Source: Accumulibacter sp.
GTDB lineage: Bacteria > Pseudomonadota > Gammaproteobacteria > Burkholderiales > Rhodocyclaceae
Assembly: GCA_024235695.1 (NCBI GenBank)
Contig: JACKLX010000004.1
Coordinates: 186,001 to 250,000, forward strand
Direction of reading: 5' to 3'
Length of the DNA stretch: 64,000 nt
Part shown: positions 38,268 to 46,366 of the stretch, one piece after another
Layout of the letters: each line of letters begins with the position of its first letter
Numbering within the stretch: position 1 is the first letter of the stretch
Made by a program: the position numbers and the translations under genes
Notes under the pieces: model-generated
The model's input: the letters and a program-made list of their open reading frames with translations, nothing else
Databases searched by the model: none
What the model was told of the DNA's origin: nothing

Positions 38268-38510
38268 TCAACGGCGCAGCTTGCCGTAGATCACCAGGAT
38301 GATCACCGACATGATCACCGAGGCGATGAAACCGGCACCCTCGCCGGCCCGATACCAGCCAAGGAACTGGCCGATCACGCCGGCGGCAAACGAACCGGCG
38401 ATACCGAGCACGACGGTCACCACGAAACCCATGTTCTCCCTGCCGGGATGAATCAGCTTGGCGATCACGCCAATGACGAAACCGAGGACGATCGTCCAGA
38501 CAATTCCCAT
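38268..38510 (-). CDS. GlsB/YeaQ/YmgE-family stress membrane protein
   Basis: This 80-residue protein has three hydrophobic segments and Gly-rich turns (GFVIGVIAKLIHPG, then VVLGIAGSFAAGVIGQFLGW). It matches the transglycosylase-associated/GlsB family of small inner-membrane proteins induced by stress; the biochemical role is unknown. The ATG at 38510 with GGGAG is chosen over a TTG six bases upstream. Confidence 0.9.
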   Translation of the reverse strand: MGIVWTIVLGFVIGVIAKLIHPGRENMGFVVTVVLGIAGSFAAGVIGQFLGWYRAGEGAGFIASVIMSVIILVIYGKLRR

Positions 38511-38593
38511 CGCCAACTCCCAGTCAGTCTATCGACACGGCAGGCAAACCGCCGCTGCCGAACTGTCGCGTCGCCGGCGCCCCGCGAGGCGCA

Positions 38594-39106
38594 TCACAAG
38601 GGCGGAATACGCAGCATCTGGCCAGGATAGATCTTGTCCGGGTGCGTCAACATCGGCTTGTTCGCCTCGAAGATCACCATGTACTTGTTGGGATTGTCAT
38701 AATGCAGTTTGGCGATCCGCGACAGGTTGTCACCGGCAACAACGGTGTAGAACATCCCTTCCGGTGCGCCCTGATCAACCGACATCATGTCGTTCACCCG
38801 GGCAACGCCGGCGACGTTGCCACAGCAGAGCAGGATCTTTTCCTTGCTCGCCTGGTCACCGGCGACGCCGAACACGGTCGCCGTGCCGGTGGCGCCGTCA
38901 AATGTGACGGTCAGCCCGGTCACCGGCAAGCTCTGAGTAGCGATGTACGCCTCGATCGCCTCGCCAGCGCTGCGATTCATCTCGCTCAACCGCGCCCTGG
39001 CGTCGCCGTCGTCAGGCTGGCTGGCCGCGGCCTCTGACGCGGCTTCCGCGTCCTGGGAGCGAAAAAGCTTCTCGCCCGCCTCTTTGACAAAATCGAACAA
39101 GCCCAT
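38594..39106 (-). CDS. BON-LysM protein, potassium-binding Kbp/YgaU type
   Basis: This 170-residue protein has an N-terminal helix (MGLFDFVKEAGEKLF) and a BON domain at about 35-110 (LTVTFDGATGTATVFG). A C-terminal LysM domain follows at about 119-168 (YTVVAGDNLSRIAKLHY, ending PGQMLRIP). The layout is that of E. coli Kbp (YgaU), a soluble K+ sensor that also helps at high osmolarity. No signal peptide is present, which fits Kbp. Its neighbours include mscL and a GlsB-family gene, so a loose osmotic-stress cluster is possible. Confidence 0.9.
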   Translation of the reverse strand: MGLFDFVKEAGEKLFRSQDAEAASEAAASQPDDGDARARLSEMNRSAGEAIEAYIATQSLPVTGLTVTFDGATGTATVFGVAGDQASKEKILLCCGNVAGVARVNDMMSVDQGAPEGMFYTVVAGDNLSRIAKLHYDNPNKYMVIFEANKPMLTHPDKIYPGQMLRIPPL

Positions 39107-39429
39107 GCTGTCTCCTCCGGTTGGGCGGCGCCGCCCTGCGCCGCAATGCTGTCAACGGTGTCACGATCGTCGGTAAAGCGCAGCGAGTCTAGCAGTTCCA
39201 TGACCATTGGCAAGCGTCGCAGCGGACGCTGCCAGTCGCGCCGGCAACCTGACAGCGGAGGCCCGGGCTCTGCCCGGAGGCCACGCGCCACTGGCCGTTC
39301 GGCAGCGATGGACACGGCTCGTTTGCTCGCTATACTGGCGCCCAACGGTGTCGCGCCGGTCGCCGACCAGGACGTAGCCGACACCATCGCCGCCGACCGT
39401 CGTCCATCCACTGCTCTGGAGAAAAGCTC
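39107..39429. promoter_or_regulatory. 323-base divergent region before the CoA-transferase gene
   Basis: It lies between the leftward LysM gene and the rightward CoA-transferase gene. A TATACT (39331-39336) about 95 bases ahead of the CoA-transferase ATG is a candidate -10. No clear -35 or operator is seen and there is no gene. Confidence 0.35.
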
Positions 39430-41433
39430 ATGCCACTTGCCACCCATCCCATGACCTCGTCGCTGCGTGCATCGGATAGCGGAAAAGTCGTCTCGGCGCA
39501 AGATGCTGTCGGTCTCATCGAAGACGGCGACACCATCGCCACCGGCGGCTTCGTCGGCATCGGTTTCGCCGAGAACATCGCGATCGCACTGGAAAAGCGC
39601 TTCCTCGATGCGGCGAGCGAAGACGTGAACGGCCTCGGCAGTCCGCGCGACCTGACGCTGGTCTACGCCGCCGGCCAGGGCGATGGCAAGCAACGCGGGC
39701 TCAATCACCTTGGCCACAGCGGCCTGGTCAGCCGGGTAATCGGCGGCCACTGGGGGCTGGTGCCGACGCTGCAGCAACTGGCGGTCGCCAATCGCATCCA
39801 GGCGTACAACCTGCCGCAAGGAATCATCGCCCACCTGTTCCGGGACATTGCCGCCGGCAAACCTGGGACGATCAGCCGGGTCGGCCTGGGAACCTTCGTC
39901 GACCCGCGCTTCGGTGGCGGCAAGCTGAACGAGATGACCAGCGACGATATCGTTCGGCTGATGGAGATCGACGGCGAGGAGTACCTGTTCTACAAGGCCT
40001 TTCCAATCGACGTCGGCATCATTCGCGGCACCACCGCCGACCCGGACGGCAACGTGACCATGGAAAAGGAGGCGCTGACACTGGAGGCACAGGCGATCGC
40101 CATGGCTGCCCGCAATTCGGGCGGCATCGTCATCGTCCAGGTCGAGCGGATTGCCGAGCGCGGCACGCTCAACCCCCGGCAGGTGAAAATCCCCGGCATC
40201 CTGGTCGATTGCGTGGTGGTCGCCGAAAAGCCCGAGTACCACATGCAGACCTTCTCGGAGCAGTACAGCGCCGCTTTCGCCGGCGAAATCAAGGTGCCGA
40301 TGTCGGCCATCCCGGCAATGGCGATGAGCGAGCGCAAGATCATCGTCCGCCGGGCGGCCTTCGAGTTGAAGCCCAATGCGGTGGTCAACCTCGGCATCGG
40401 CATGCCGGAAGGCGTCGCCAGCATCGCCGCCGAGGAGCAGATTGCCGACCTGATGACGATGACCGCCGAACCCGGCGTGATCGGCGGCATCCCGGCCGGC
40501 GGCATGAGCTTCGGTGCGGCGACCAACGCCCAGGCGATCATCGACCAGCCGAGCCAGTTCGACTTCTACGATGGCGGCGGTCTCGATATCGCTTTCCTCG
40601 GGCTGGCGCAGGCCGACCAGCACGGCAACCTCAACGTCTCGAAGTTCGGCCCGCGCCTGGCGGGTGCCGGCGGCTTCATCAACATCTCGCAGAATGCCAA
40701 GAAAGTCGTTTTCGTCGGCACGTTTACCGCCGGTGCGCTGGAGGTCGCGCTGGCCGACGGCAAACTGCGTATCGTCCAGGACGGCCAGGCGCGCAAGTTC
40801 GTCGCCGAAGTCGAGCACCGGACCTTCAGCGGCGCCCAGGCGCGCAAGAGCGGTCTGACCGTCCTCTATGTCACCGAACGATGCGTTTTCAAGCTCTGCC
40901 CGGAGGGTCTGGAACTGATCGAGATCGCGCCGGGCATCGACCTGCAGAAGGACATTCTCGACAGGATGGATTTTGTTCCCGTCATGCATTCGCAACCGAC
41001 GCTGATGGACAGCCGGATCTTCCGCGAAGAGCCGATGAAGCTGCGGCCCGAGATGCTCGAGATGCCGATGGCCGATCGCCTTAGCTATGACGCCGGCAAG
41101 AACGTCTTCTTCCTCAACTTCGAAGGCCTGAGCGTCCGCACGCCGGCTGACATCGAGCGCATCCGGCAAGCAGTCGACGAGAAGCTCGCACCGGTCGGCC
41201 ACAAGGTCTACGCGGTCGTCAACTACGACCGCTTTTCGATCGTCCCCGAGCTGGTCGACGATTACATCGAGATGGTCAAGGCCGTGGTCGACACCTACTA
41301 CCGCAATGTCACCCGGTACACCTCCAACACCTTCCTGCGCGCCAAGCTCGGCGAGGCTTTCGAGAAGCGCAAGGTTGCCGGCAAGAGTTACGAGACGGCC
41401 GCCGAAGCCGAAGCGCACCTGCGACGGAAATGA
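39430..41433 (+). CDS. Acyl-CoA:acetate/3-ketoacid CoA-transferase with a C-terminal extension
   Basis: This 667-residue enzyme has both CoA-transferase halves fused, as in propionate CoA-transferase and YdiF. The first half begins [19 protein letters not shown]. The second half starts near residue 310 ([21 protein letters not shown]) and carries the catalytic Glu in TAEPGVIGG (Glu about 347). It moves CoA between short acyl groups such as acetate, propionate and acetoacetate. It is about 130 residues longer than Pct. The extra C-terminal part (from about 535, after RMDFVPVM) includes [17 protein letters not shown] and ends in a charged helical region. Such a gene would suit short-chain fatty acid uptake feeding PHA synthesis, but this is inferred. 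Confidence 0.88.
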   Translation: MPLATHPMTSSLRASDSGKVVSAQDAVGLIEDGDTIATGGFVGIGFAENIAIALEKRFLDAASEDVNGLGSPRDLTLVYAAGQGDGKQRGLNHLGHSGLVSRVIGGHWGLVPTLQQLAVANRIQAYNLPQGIIAHLFRDIAAGKPGTISRVGLGTFVDPRFGGGKLNEMTSDDIVRLMEIDGEEYLFYKAFPIDVGIIRGTTADPDGNVTMEKEALTLEAQAIAMAARNSGGIVIVQVERIAERGTLNPRQVKIPGILVDCVVVAEKPEYHMQTFSEQYSAAFAGEIKVPMSAIPAMAMSERKIIVRRAAFELKPNAVVNLGIGMPEGVASIAAEEQIADLMTMTAEPGVIGGIPAGGMSFGAATNAQAIIDQPSQFDFYDGGGLDIAFLGLAQADQHGNLNVSKFGPRLAGAGGFINISQNAKKVVFVGTFTAGALEVALADGKLRIVQDGQARKFVAEVEHRTFSGAQARKSGLTVLYVTERCVFKLCPEGLELIEIAPGIDLQKDILDRMDFVPVMHSQPTLMDSRIFREEPMKLRPEMLEMPMADRLSYDAGKNVFFLNFEGLSVRTPADIERIRQAVDEKLAPVGHKVYAVVNYDRFSIVPELVDDYIEMVKAVVDTYYRNVTRYTSNTFLRAKLGEAFEKRKVAGKSYETAAEAEAHLRRK

Positions 41434-41526
41434 CCTGGGCAAGGCCGGTGATGGTGCGCGGCCGGCGCGGCTGCCGCTGTGCCGGGCAAGCCGGTCAACC
41501 CGGGGCGCCGAGTGCCGACCAGCGGC

Positions 41527-42333
41527 TCAGCCGTAGCGGCCTTCGATGTAGTCGGCGGTTTCCCTGTGGATCGGCGTGACGAACATTTCCGCGGTCAGTG
41601 CGTGCTCGACGACCTTGCCCATCAGCATGAAGACGCATTCCTCGCTGGCGCGACGCGCCTGCGCCATGTTGTGAGTGACGATCAGGATCGTGTACTGGCC
41701 GCGTAGCTCCCAGAGCAGTTCTTCGACCGCCTCGGTGCCCTTGGGGTCGAGCGCCGAGCACGGTTCGTCCATCAGCAGCACCTTTGGCTTCACCGGCAGC
41801 AGTCGGGCGATACAGAGCTTCTGCTGCTCCTCCAGAGACAACTCGGTGGCCTTGCGCTTGAGGCGGTCCTTGACCTTGTCCCAGAGCAGGACGGTCCGCA
41901 GCGACTCCTCGACAATCTCGTCCGGCGTTCCTGGATGCACATCGCCGCCGCCCTTGGCGTGCAGGCGATGGCTGAAGAGGATATTGTCGCGGATCGAAAT
42001 CGGCAGGGGATTGGGACGCTGAAAGACCATCCCGACCTGCTTGCGAACCTGAATCAGCTCGACGCCCGGGTCGTAGATGTTCTGACCCATGACGTCGATG
42101 CGCCCTTCGATGCGCACGTAGCCGAGGCGTTCGTTGATGCGGTTGACGCTGCGCAGGTAGGTGCTCTTGCCGCAGCCCGAAGGGCCGATCATCGAGGTGA
42201 TCATGCCCTGGCGGATGCGCAGGTCCACGTCGTACAGAGCCTGAAAGGTCCCGTACCAGAGGTTCAGTTTCTTGGTGTCGATCGCGTAATCTGGAGCTGG
42301 CTGCAGCAGCGCTGCGGCTTGGGCGACGGTCAT
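41527..42333 (-). CDS. pstB: Phosphate ABC transporter ATPase PstB with degenerate signature motif
   Basis: This 268-residue ATPase has Walker A GPSGCGKS (50-57), Q-loop MVFQRPNPLP (Gln105), Walker B LLMDEP (Asp189-Glu190), D-loop SALD and H-loop VTHNM (His221), all intact. The ABC signature is not: LSGGQQQR of normal PstB is LSLEEQQK here (165-172). This is the reverse of the defects in the neighbouring PstB. It is the last gene of the operon, after a 195-base gap holding a stem-loop. It powers phosphate import through PstC/PstA, probably as a heterodimer with the other PstB. Confidence 0.92.
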   Translation of the reverse strand: MTVAQAAALLQPAPDYAIDTKKLNLWYGTFQALYDVDLRIRQGMITSMIGPSGCGKSTYLRSVNRINERLGYVRIEGRIDVMGQNIYDPGVELIQVRKQVGMVFQRPNPLPISIRDNILFSHRLHAKGGGDVHPGTPDEIVEESLRTVLLWDKVKDRLKRKATELSLEEQQKLCIARLLPVKPKVLLMDEPCSALDPKGTEAVEELLWELRGQYTILIVTHNMAQARRASEECVFMLMGKVVEHALTAEMFVTPIHRETADYIEGRYG

Positions 42334-42488
42334 CTCGGTGTGTCCTTCTTAGACTTTGTTTGAATCCGGCGAAAGCCGTGGCCTGCTCCACCGCAGCTCT
42401 CTCAGACATGAGGCGAGCGCTGGCATCGTCGCAAGACCGGTCAGCTTCCGCAGTTCGGCAAACTGGTGGAGCGGTGGCCCGGAGGCAC

Positions 42489-42512
42489 CTCTGCTGCAAC
42501 AACACAGCAGAG
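42489..42512. other. Stem-loop between the two pstB genes
   Basis: A perfect 8-base stem (CTCTGCTG with CAGCAGAG) closes an 8-base loop, 16 bases after the stop of the upstream pstB. No T-run follows in the direction of transcription. It may therefore stabilise or process the mRNA rather than terminate it. The rest of the 195-base gap shows no gene. Confidence 0.55.
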
Positions 42513-42528
42513 ATCCCCTCAGCCAGGG

Positions 42529-43350
42529 TCAGCCGAATCGTCCCTCCACGTAGTCGCGGGTGCGCTGATCCTTCACTTCACCGGTGAACAGATCCTCGGT
42601 GACGCCAATCTCGACGCACTCGCTGTCCAGAAAGAACGCTGTCCGGTCGGCGAGCCGCCGGGCCTGCTGCACGAGGTTCGTGACCAGGATGATGGTCACT
42701 TCCTGGCGCAACTCCTTGAGCACATCCTCAATGCGCATGGTGGTAACCGGATCGACGGCGATCGAGAACTCGTCCAGCATCAACAGGTCGGGCTCCTGCG
42801 ACAGCGCCCTGGCAATCGTCAGCCGTTGCTGCTGGCCGCCCGAGAGCAGGCTGCCGAGCGCATTGAGGCGATCCTTGACCTCGTCCCAGAGCGCCGCGCG
42901 GGTCAGACAGCGCTGGACGATCACGTCCAGTTCGGCCTTGCTCTTGATGCCGCGCAAGCGGGGTGACAAGGCGACGTTGTCGTACACCGTCATCGGCAGG
43001 CCGACCGGCAGCGGGAAAACGACGCCGATGCGGCTGCGCAAAGCGTACACATTGTTCAGGCGGCGGGTATCCCGGCCGTTGAAGTCGATGTCGCCACTGA
43101 CCCGCATCCCTGGTGTGAACACGTCCATGCGGTTGATCGCCTTGAGGAACGAGGTCTTGCCGGCATTGGCCGGACCGATGATGCCGAAGATTTCATGCTC
43201 GTGAATCTCCAGGTTGACGCCGTGCAAGGCGACCACCTTGCCGTAGCGGATGCTCAGGTCCTTGACCGCGAGTTTGATGCGCGGCTCGGTTCGCCCGGTC
43301 TTTGCGTCGGCAACACCAGCCGGCCGCTCGATAGTGCTTTGACTTACCAT
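42529..43350 (-). CDS. pstB: Phosphate ABC transporter ATPase PstB lacking Q- and H-loop residues
   Basis: This 273-residue ATPase begins at the ATG at 43350, overlapping the pstA end by 7 bases. The signature LSGGQQQR (169-176) is canonical. Walker A is GPANAGKT (59-66), which still fits GxxxxGKT, and Walker B is LLMLDE (Asp193-Glu194). Two catalytic positions are changed: the Q-loop reads VVFPLP (Pro113 for Gln) and the H-loop reads VTNLVQQA (Asn225 for His). The D-loop is IAVD. It should therefore donate a good signature to its partner but hydrolyse ATP poorly itself. Confidence 0.92.
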   Translation of the reverse strand: MVSQSTIERPAGVADAKTGRTEPRIKLAVKDLSIRYGKVVALHGVNLEIHEHEIFGIIGPANAGKTSFLKAINRMDVFTPGMRVSGDIDFNGRDTRRLNNVYALRSRIGVVFPLPVGLPMTVYDNVALSPRLRGIKSKAELDVIVQRCLTRAALWDEVKDRLNALGSLLSGGQQQRLTIARALSQEPDLLMLDEFSIAVDPVTTMRIEDVLKELRQEVTIILVTNLVQQARRLADRTAFFLDSECVEIGVTEDLFTGEVKDQRTRDYVEGRFG

Positions 43351-44234
43351 TTCTTCTTCCCCCTGAGCCACATGCGGAAGGCGATCGAGGCACTGTTCAT
43401 GGTCAGCACCAGCCCGATCAGGACCAGCGCGATGCCGTAGGGGACATCTTCGGCAATGCCGGGTACCTGGGTGGCAGCGACGAACAGGTGCAACGACAGC
43501 GCCATGGTCTGGTCGAAGACGCTTTGCGGCAGGAATGGCGTGAAGAACACGGCGCCGGTAAACATGATTGGCGCCGTTTCACCAGCGGTGCGCGACACCT
43601 CCAGGATGACACCGGTCAGGATGCCGGTCACCGAGTTCGGCAAGACCACGCGGCGGATGGTCTGCCAGCGCGTCGCGCCCATGTTCCAGCAGGCTTCGCG
43701 AAACGCTTGCGGCACCGCCTGCAGCGATTCGCGGGTGGCGACGATCACCACCGGCATGGTCATCACCGCCAGCGTCAGGCTCGCCGCCAGGATGCTGGTG
43801 CCGAAGCCGAAGAAGAGTACGAAGGCGCCCAGGCCGAACAAGGCGTGCACGATCGAGGGGACGCCCGCCAGGTTGATGATCGCCAGGTTGATGGTCCGTG
43901 TGAACCAGTTGTCGCCGGCATATTCACTGAGATAGATCGCAGCAAATATGCCGATTGGCACCGACAGCAGGAGCGCCGTCATCACCAACCAGATAGTACC
44001 GATCAACGCCGGCAGGACGCCGCCAGTGCGCATGCCGTCGGTCGGCGGGGTGAACAGGAACTCCCAGGAGATAACGCCGCCGCCCTTGACCACCAGTGTT
44101 CCGAGAATCAGCAGCACGGGCGTGATCAGCATCAGGGTCATGATTCCGAAAAGTATTCGGTAGAGAACCTGCACCTTCTCGTTGCGCTGGTTCAGGCGGC
44201 TCGCCTGAAACATTGCGGTGTTGGCTGTTGTCAT
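43344..44234 (-). CDS. pstA: Phosphate ABC transporter permease PstA
   Basis: The 296-residue inner-membrane permease has about six helices. The binding-protein-dependent transport loop that docks on the ATPase is FREACWNMGATRWQTIRRVVLPN. The TAGETAPIMFTGAVFF block is typical of PstA. It pairs with PstC to form the phosphate channel. The ATG at 44234 lies 4 bases after the pstC stop, and its end overlaps the start of pstB. Confidence 0.95.
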   Translation of the reverse strand: MTTANTAMFQASRLNQRNEKVQVLYRILFGIMTLMLITPVLLILGTLVVKGGGVISWEFLFTPPTDGMRTGGVLPALIGTIWLVMTALLLSVPIGIFAAIYLSEYAGDNWFTRTINLAIINLAGVPSIVHALFGLGAFVLFFGFGTSILAASLTLAVMTMPVVIVATRESLQAVPQAFREACWNMGATRWQTIRRVVLPNSVTGILTGVILEVSRTAGETAPIMFTGAVFFTPFLPQSVFDQTMALSLHLFVAATQVPGIAEDVPYGIALVLIGLVLTMNSASIAFRMWLRGKKKW

Positions 44235-44238
44235 TTTG

Positions 44239-45189
44239 CTATCCCTTGCGGATGCCGCGCACGATCAGGTCGGCGCTCAGGTTGACGATAAAGGTGACCA
44301 GGAACAGCAGGATGCCGATGGTGAACAGCACCTGATAGTGCTCGCCACCGACGACCGTCTCACCCAATTCGGCGGCAATCGTCGCAGTCAGCGCACGTAC
44401 CGAGTCGAAAATGCTGTCCGGGATGTTGACCGCGTGCCCGGTAGCCATCAGCACCGCCATGGTCTCACCGAAGCCGCGACCAACACCGAGCAGGACGCCA
44501 CCGAGCAGACCATTCTTGGCGGCCGGCAGCACCACCTTGTAGGTCACCTGCCAGCGCGTGGCGCCCATCGCCTCGGCCGCTTCGCGGTAACGGTCGGGAA
44601 CTGCCTTCAGCGCGTCTTCGGCGATCGAGGTCATGATCGGAGCGGCCATCAGGCCGAGGATGATGCCGGCGTTGAGCACGCAAAGACCCACCGGCACGTC
44701 GAACCACTTGATGATCAAGGGATTCATGATCACCAGACCGATGAAGCCCCAGACCACCGAAGGAATCGCGGCCAGCAATTCGACCAGCACCTTCAGCGCT
44801 TCACGCGTCTTGCCGGTAGCGAACTCGGCGATATAGATCGCCGCACCCAGCGAAAACGGGATCGCCACCAGCATCGCCAGCCCGGTGACGCTGGCGGTAC
44901 CGGCCATCAACGCCAGAATGCCGTATTCGGGATCGTCGGCATCGCTCGGAAACCAGTAAGGGGTGAGAAAGAACTCCTTGAAATCGAGGTGTTGGAAAAC
45001 GAAGCCGATGCCTTCCTTGGTGACGAAGACAAAGATGCCGAGGACGAAGATGATCGCCGAGATACCGCAGACGAAGACGAGAACCTGGACGGCCTTATCC
45101 ACGTACCAGTCGGCATTGCGACGATCGAAGCTGTCCGCGCCGCCAACGGCGGCGATGGTGGCGCGCGACGCAGTCGTGCTGATGGCCAT
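44239..45189 (-). CDS. pstC: Phosphate ABC transporter permease PstC
   Basis: The 316-residue permease has about six helices. The ATPase-docking loop is YREAAEAMGATRWQVTYKVVLP and the family block GFGETMAVLMATGHA is present. PstC and PstA form the membrane channel fed by PstS. The ATG at 45189 is one base after the phoU stop, so translation is likely coupled. An upstream in-frame start at 45210 lies inside phoU and is less likely. Confidence 0.95.
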   Translation of the reverse strand: MAISTTASRATIAAVGGADSFDRRNADWYVDKAVQVLVFVCGISAIIFVLGIFVFVTKEGIGFVFQHLDFKEFFLTPYWFPSDADDPEYGILALMAGTASVTGLAMLVAIPFSLGAAIYIAEFATGKTREALKVLVELLAAIPSVVWGFIGLVIMNPLIIKWFDVPVGLCVLNAGIILGLMAAPIMTSIAEDALKAVPDRYREAAEAMGATRWQVTYKVVLPAAKNGLLGGVLLGVGRGFGETMAVLMATGHAVNIPDSIFDSVRALTATIAAELGETVVGGEHYQVLFTIGILLFLVTFIVNLSADLIVRGIRKG

Positions 45190-45190
45190 C

Positions 45191-46276
45191 TCAGTCCGCC
45201 TCCTCGCCACGCAGGGTGATCATCAGGTTGCTCACCTGTACCGCGATGTCGCGAATCAGGGCTGCGTAGTGCTCGCGCCGCTGATCGTCAGGAAGGTCGG
45301 CCGCAACGGCGCCGCCGAAGCGCCACTCGAGTGCCGACGAGTGGAAGGGAACGCTGTCTACGTACGACCTGACCGGACCCTGCAGGCTGACGATGACGTG
45401 GAAATCGACCAGATCGTGATGACCGGTTTCGAGCGCCTTCGGCTGGTGGCGGGCAAGATCGATGCCCGTCTCCTGAAGCAAGCTGACCACCTCCGGCGCC
45501 ATCGCCCCAGCCTGTCTGCCCAGGCTTCGGTATTCGCCGCTCTCCGGGAAATTCTTGCGGGCGACGGCCTCGGCGATCGGCCCGAGAAGGGTGTTGTCAT
45601 CGTCCAGGAAGAGGATGCGAAAGACCTTGGCCGCCTTGGTCTGGCCGGTGACCGCGAACACCGTTTCCTCGCAGATGTTCTTGGCCTGGTCGGAAACGCG
45701 CTCCAGCGAGTTGAATACCCCGAGATAGGCGAAGAGATCCTCGATGCTGAACTTCTCGCCTTCGTTGACCAGGTCGGCGAAGACCGCGTCGAAGGTCCGC
45801 TCGACCTGATCGGCCATGATCATCGTTGCCTTGGCCTTCTCGGCGTTGCCATCGATGAAAGCACAGACCGCCTGCTTGAACATCTGGCGCGACTCGCCGG
45901 CGAGCAGCTCGACCTCGCGCTTGATCACCGCGTCGGGACGTTTGGCCAGGTGCACCGACTCGCGGGCGATGGTCACCGCGTAGTCGCCGACGCGCTCCAG
46001 CGCCACGTTGGCGTGAATCATCGCCGTCATCAGGCGCAGGTGCCCGGCACTCGGTAGATGCACACCGATGAAAGCGTGGCACATGCGGTCAAGTTTGCGG
46101 TTTTCGGCGTTGATCCGCTGGTCGCCGAGAATGGTGGCATAGGCGAGCTTGTCGTCGCCACTCAGCAAGGCCCGCACTGCTGCACTGAGGGCTTCGTCGA
46201 CGCGCTTGGCAAGCATCGTCGCCTGTTGTTTGATCTGAGACAGGTCCCTCTCGAGACGTTCTTCGTAATGACTCAT
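45191..46276 (-). CDS. phoU: PhoU fused to an inactive low-molecular-weight phosphatase/ArsC-like domain
   Basis: This 361-residue protein is much longer than normal PhoU (about 230-240). Residues 1-212 are a full PhoU domain with both metal-binding motifs (ERVGD at 94-98 and ERVSD at 192-196). Residues about 217-350 resemble the low-molecular-weight tyrosine phosphatase/arsenate reductase fold: VFRILFLDDDN as the first strand and loop, GIDLARHQPKALE, FHVIVSL, LEWRFGG and a final helix. The P-loop that is CTGNSCRS-like in active enzymes reads DDDNTLLG (225-232), with no Cys or Arg, so catalysis is not expected. PhoU restrains Pst transport and PhoR signalling; the extra domain may sense phosphate or a phospho-ligand. 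Start: ATG 46276. Confidence 0.88.
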   Translation of the reverse strand: MSHYEERLERDLSQIKQQATMLAKRVDEALSAAVRALLSGDDKLAYATILGDQRINAENRKLDRMCHAFIGVHLPSAGHLRLMTAMIHANVALERVGDYAVTIARESVHLAKRPDAVIKREVELLAGESRQMFKQAVCAFIDGNAEKAKATMIMADQVERTFDAVFADLVNEGEKFSIEDLFAYLGVFNSLERVSDQAKNICEETVFAVTGQTKAAKVFRILFLDDDNTLLGPIAEAVARKNFPESGEYRSLGRQAGAMAPEVVSLLQETGIDLARHQPKALETGHHDLVDFHVIVSLQGPVRSYVDSVPFHSSALEWRFGGAVAADLPDDQRREHYAALIRDIAVQVSNLMITLRGEEAD

Positions 46277-46316
46277 CGCTAGCGGCTCCCCACAGCACTG
46301 ACGGACGGACAACAAT

Positions 46317-46352
46317 CAAAAACGGGCACGAGACGCAAGGGTCTCGCACCCG
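46317..46352 (-). terminator. Terminator-like hairpin between pstS and phoU
   Basis: On the minus strand an 11-base stem (arms at 46341-46351 and 46324-46334, two G-T pairs) closes a 6-base loop and is followed by TTTTTG. It lies 15 bases after the pstS stop. Partial termination here would give more PstS than downstream proteins, as is common for binding proteins. Confidence 0.75.
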
Positions 46353-46366
46353 CAGAGATCAAGGCC

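Noticed and set aside
38986-41442. 818-codon open frame on the minus strand across the CoA-transferase gene
   Set aside because: It is antisense to a clear enzyme with intact motifs; long antisense frames are common in GC-rich DNA. Its protein has no recognisable domain.
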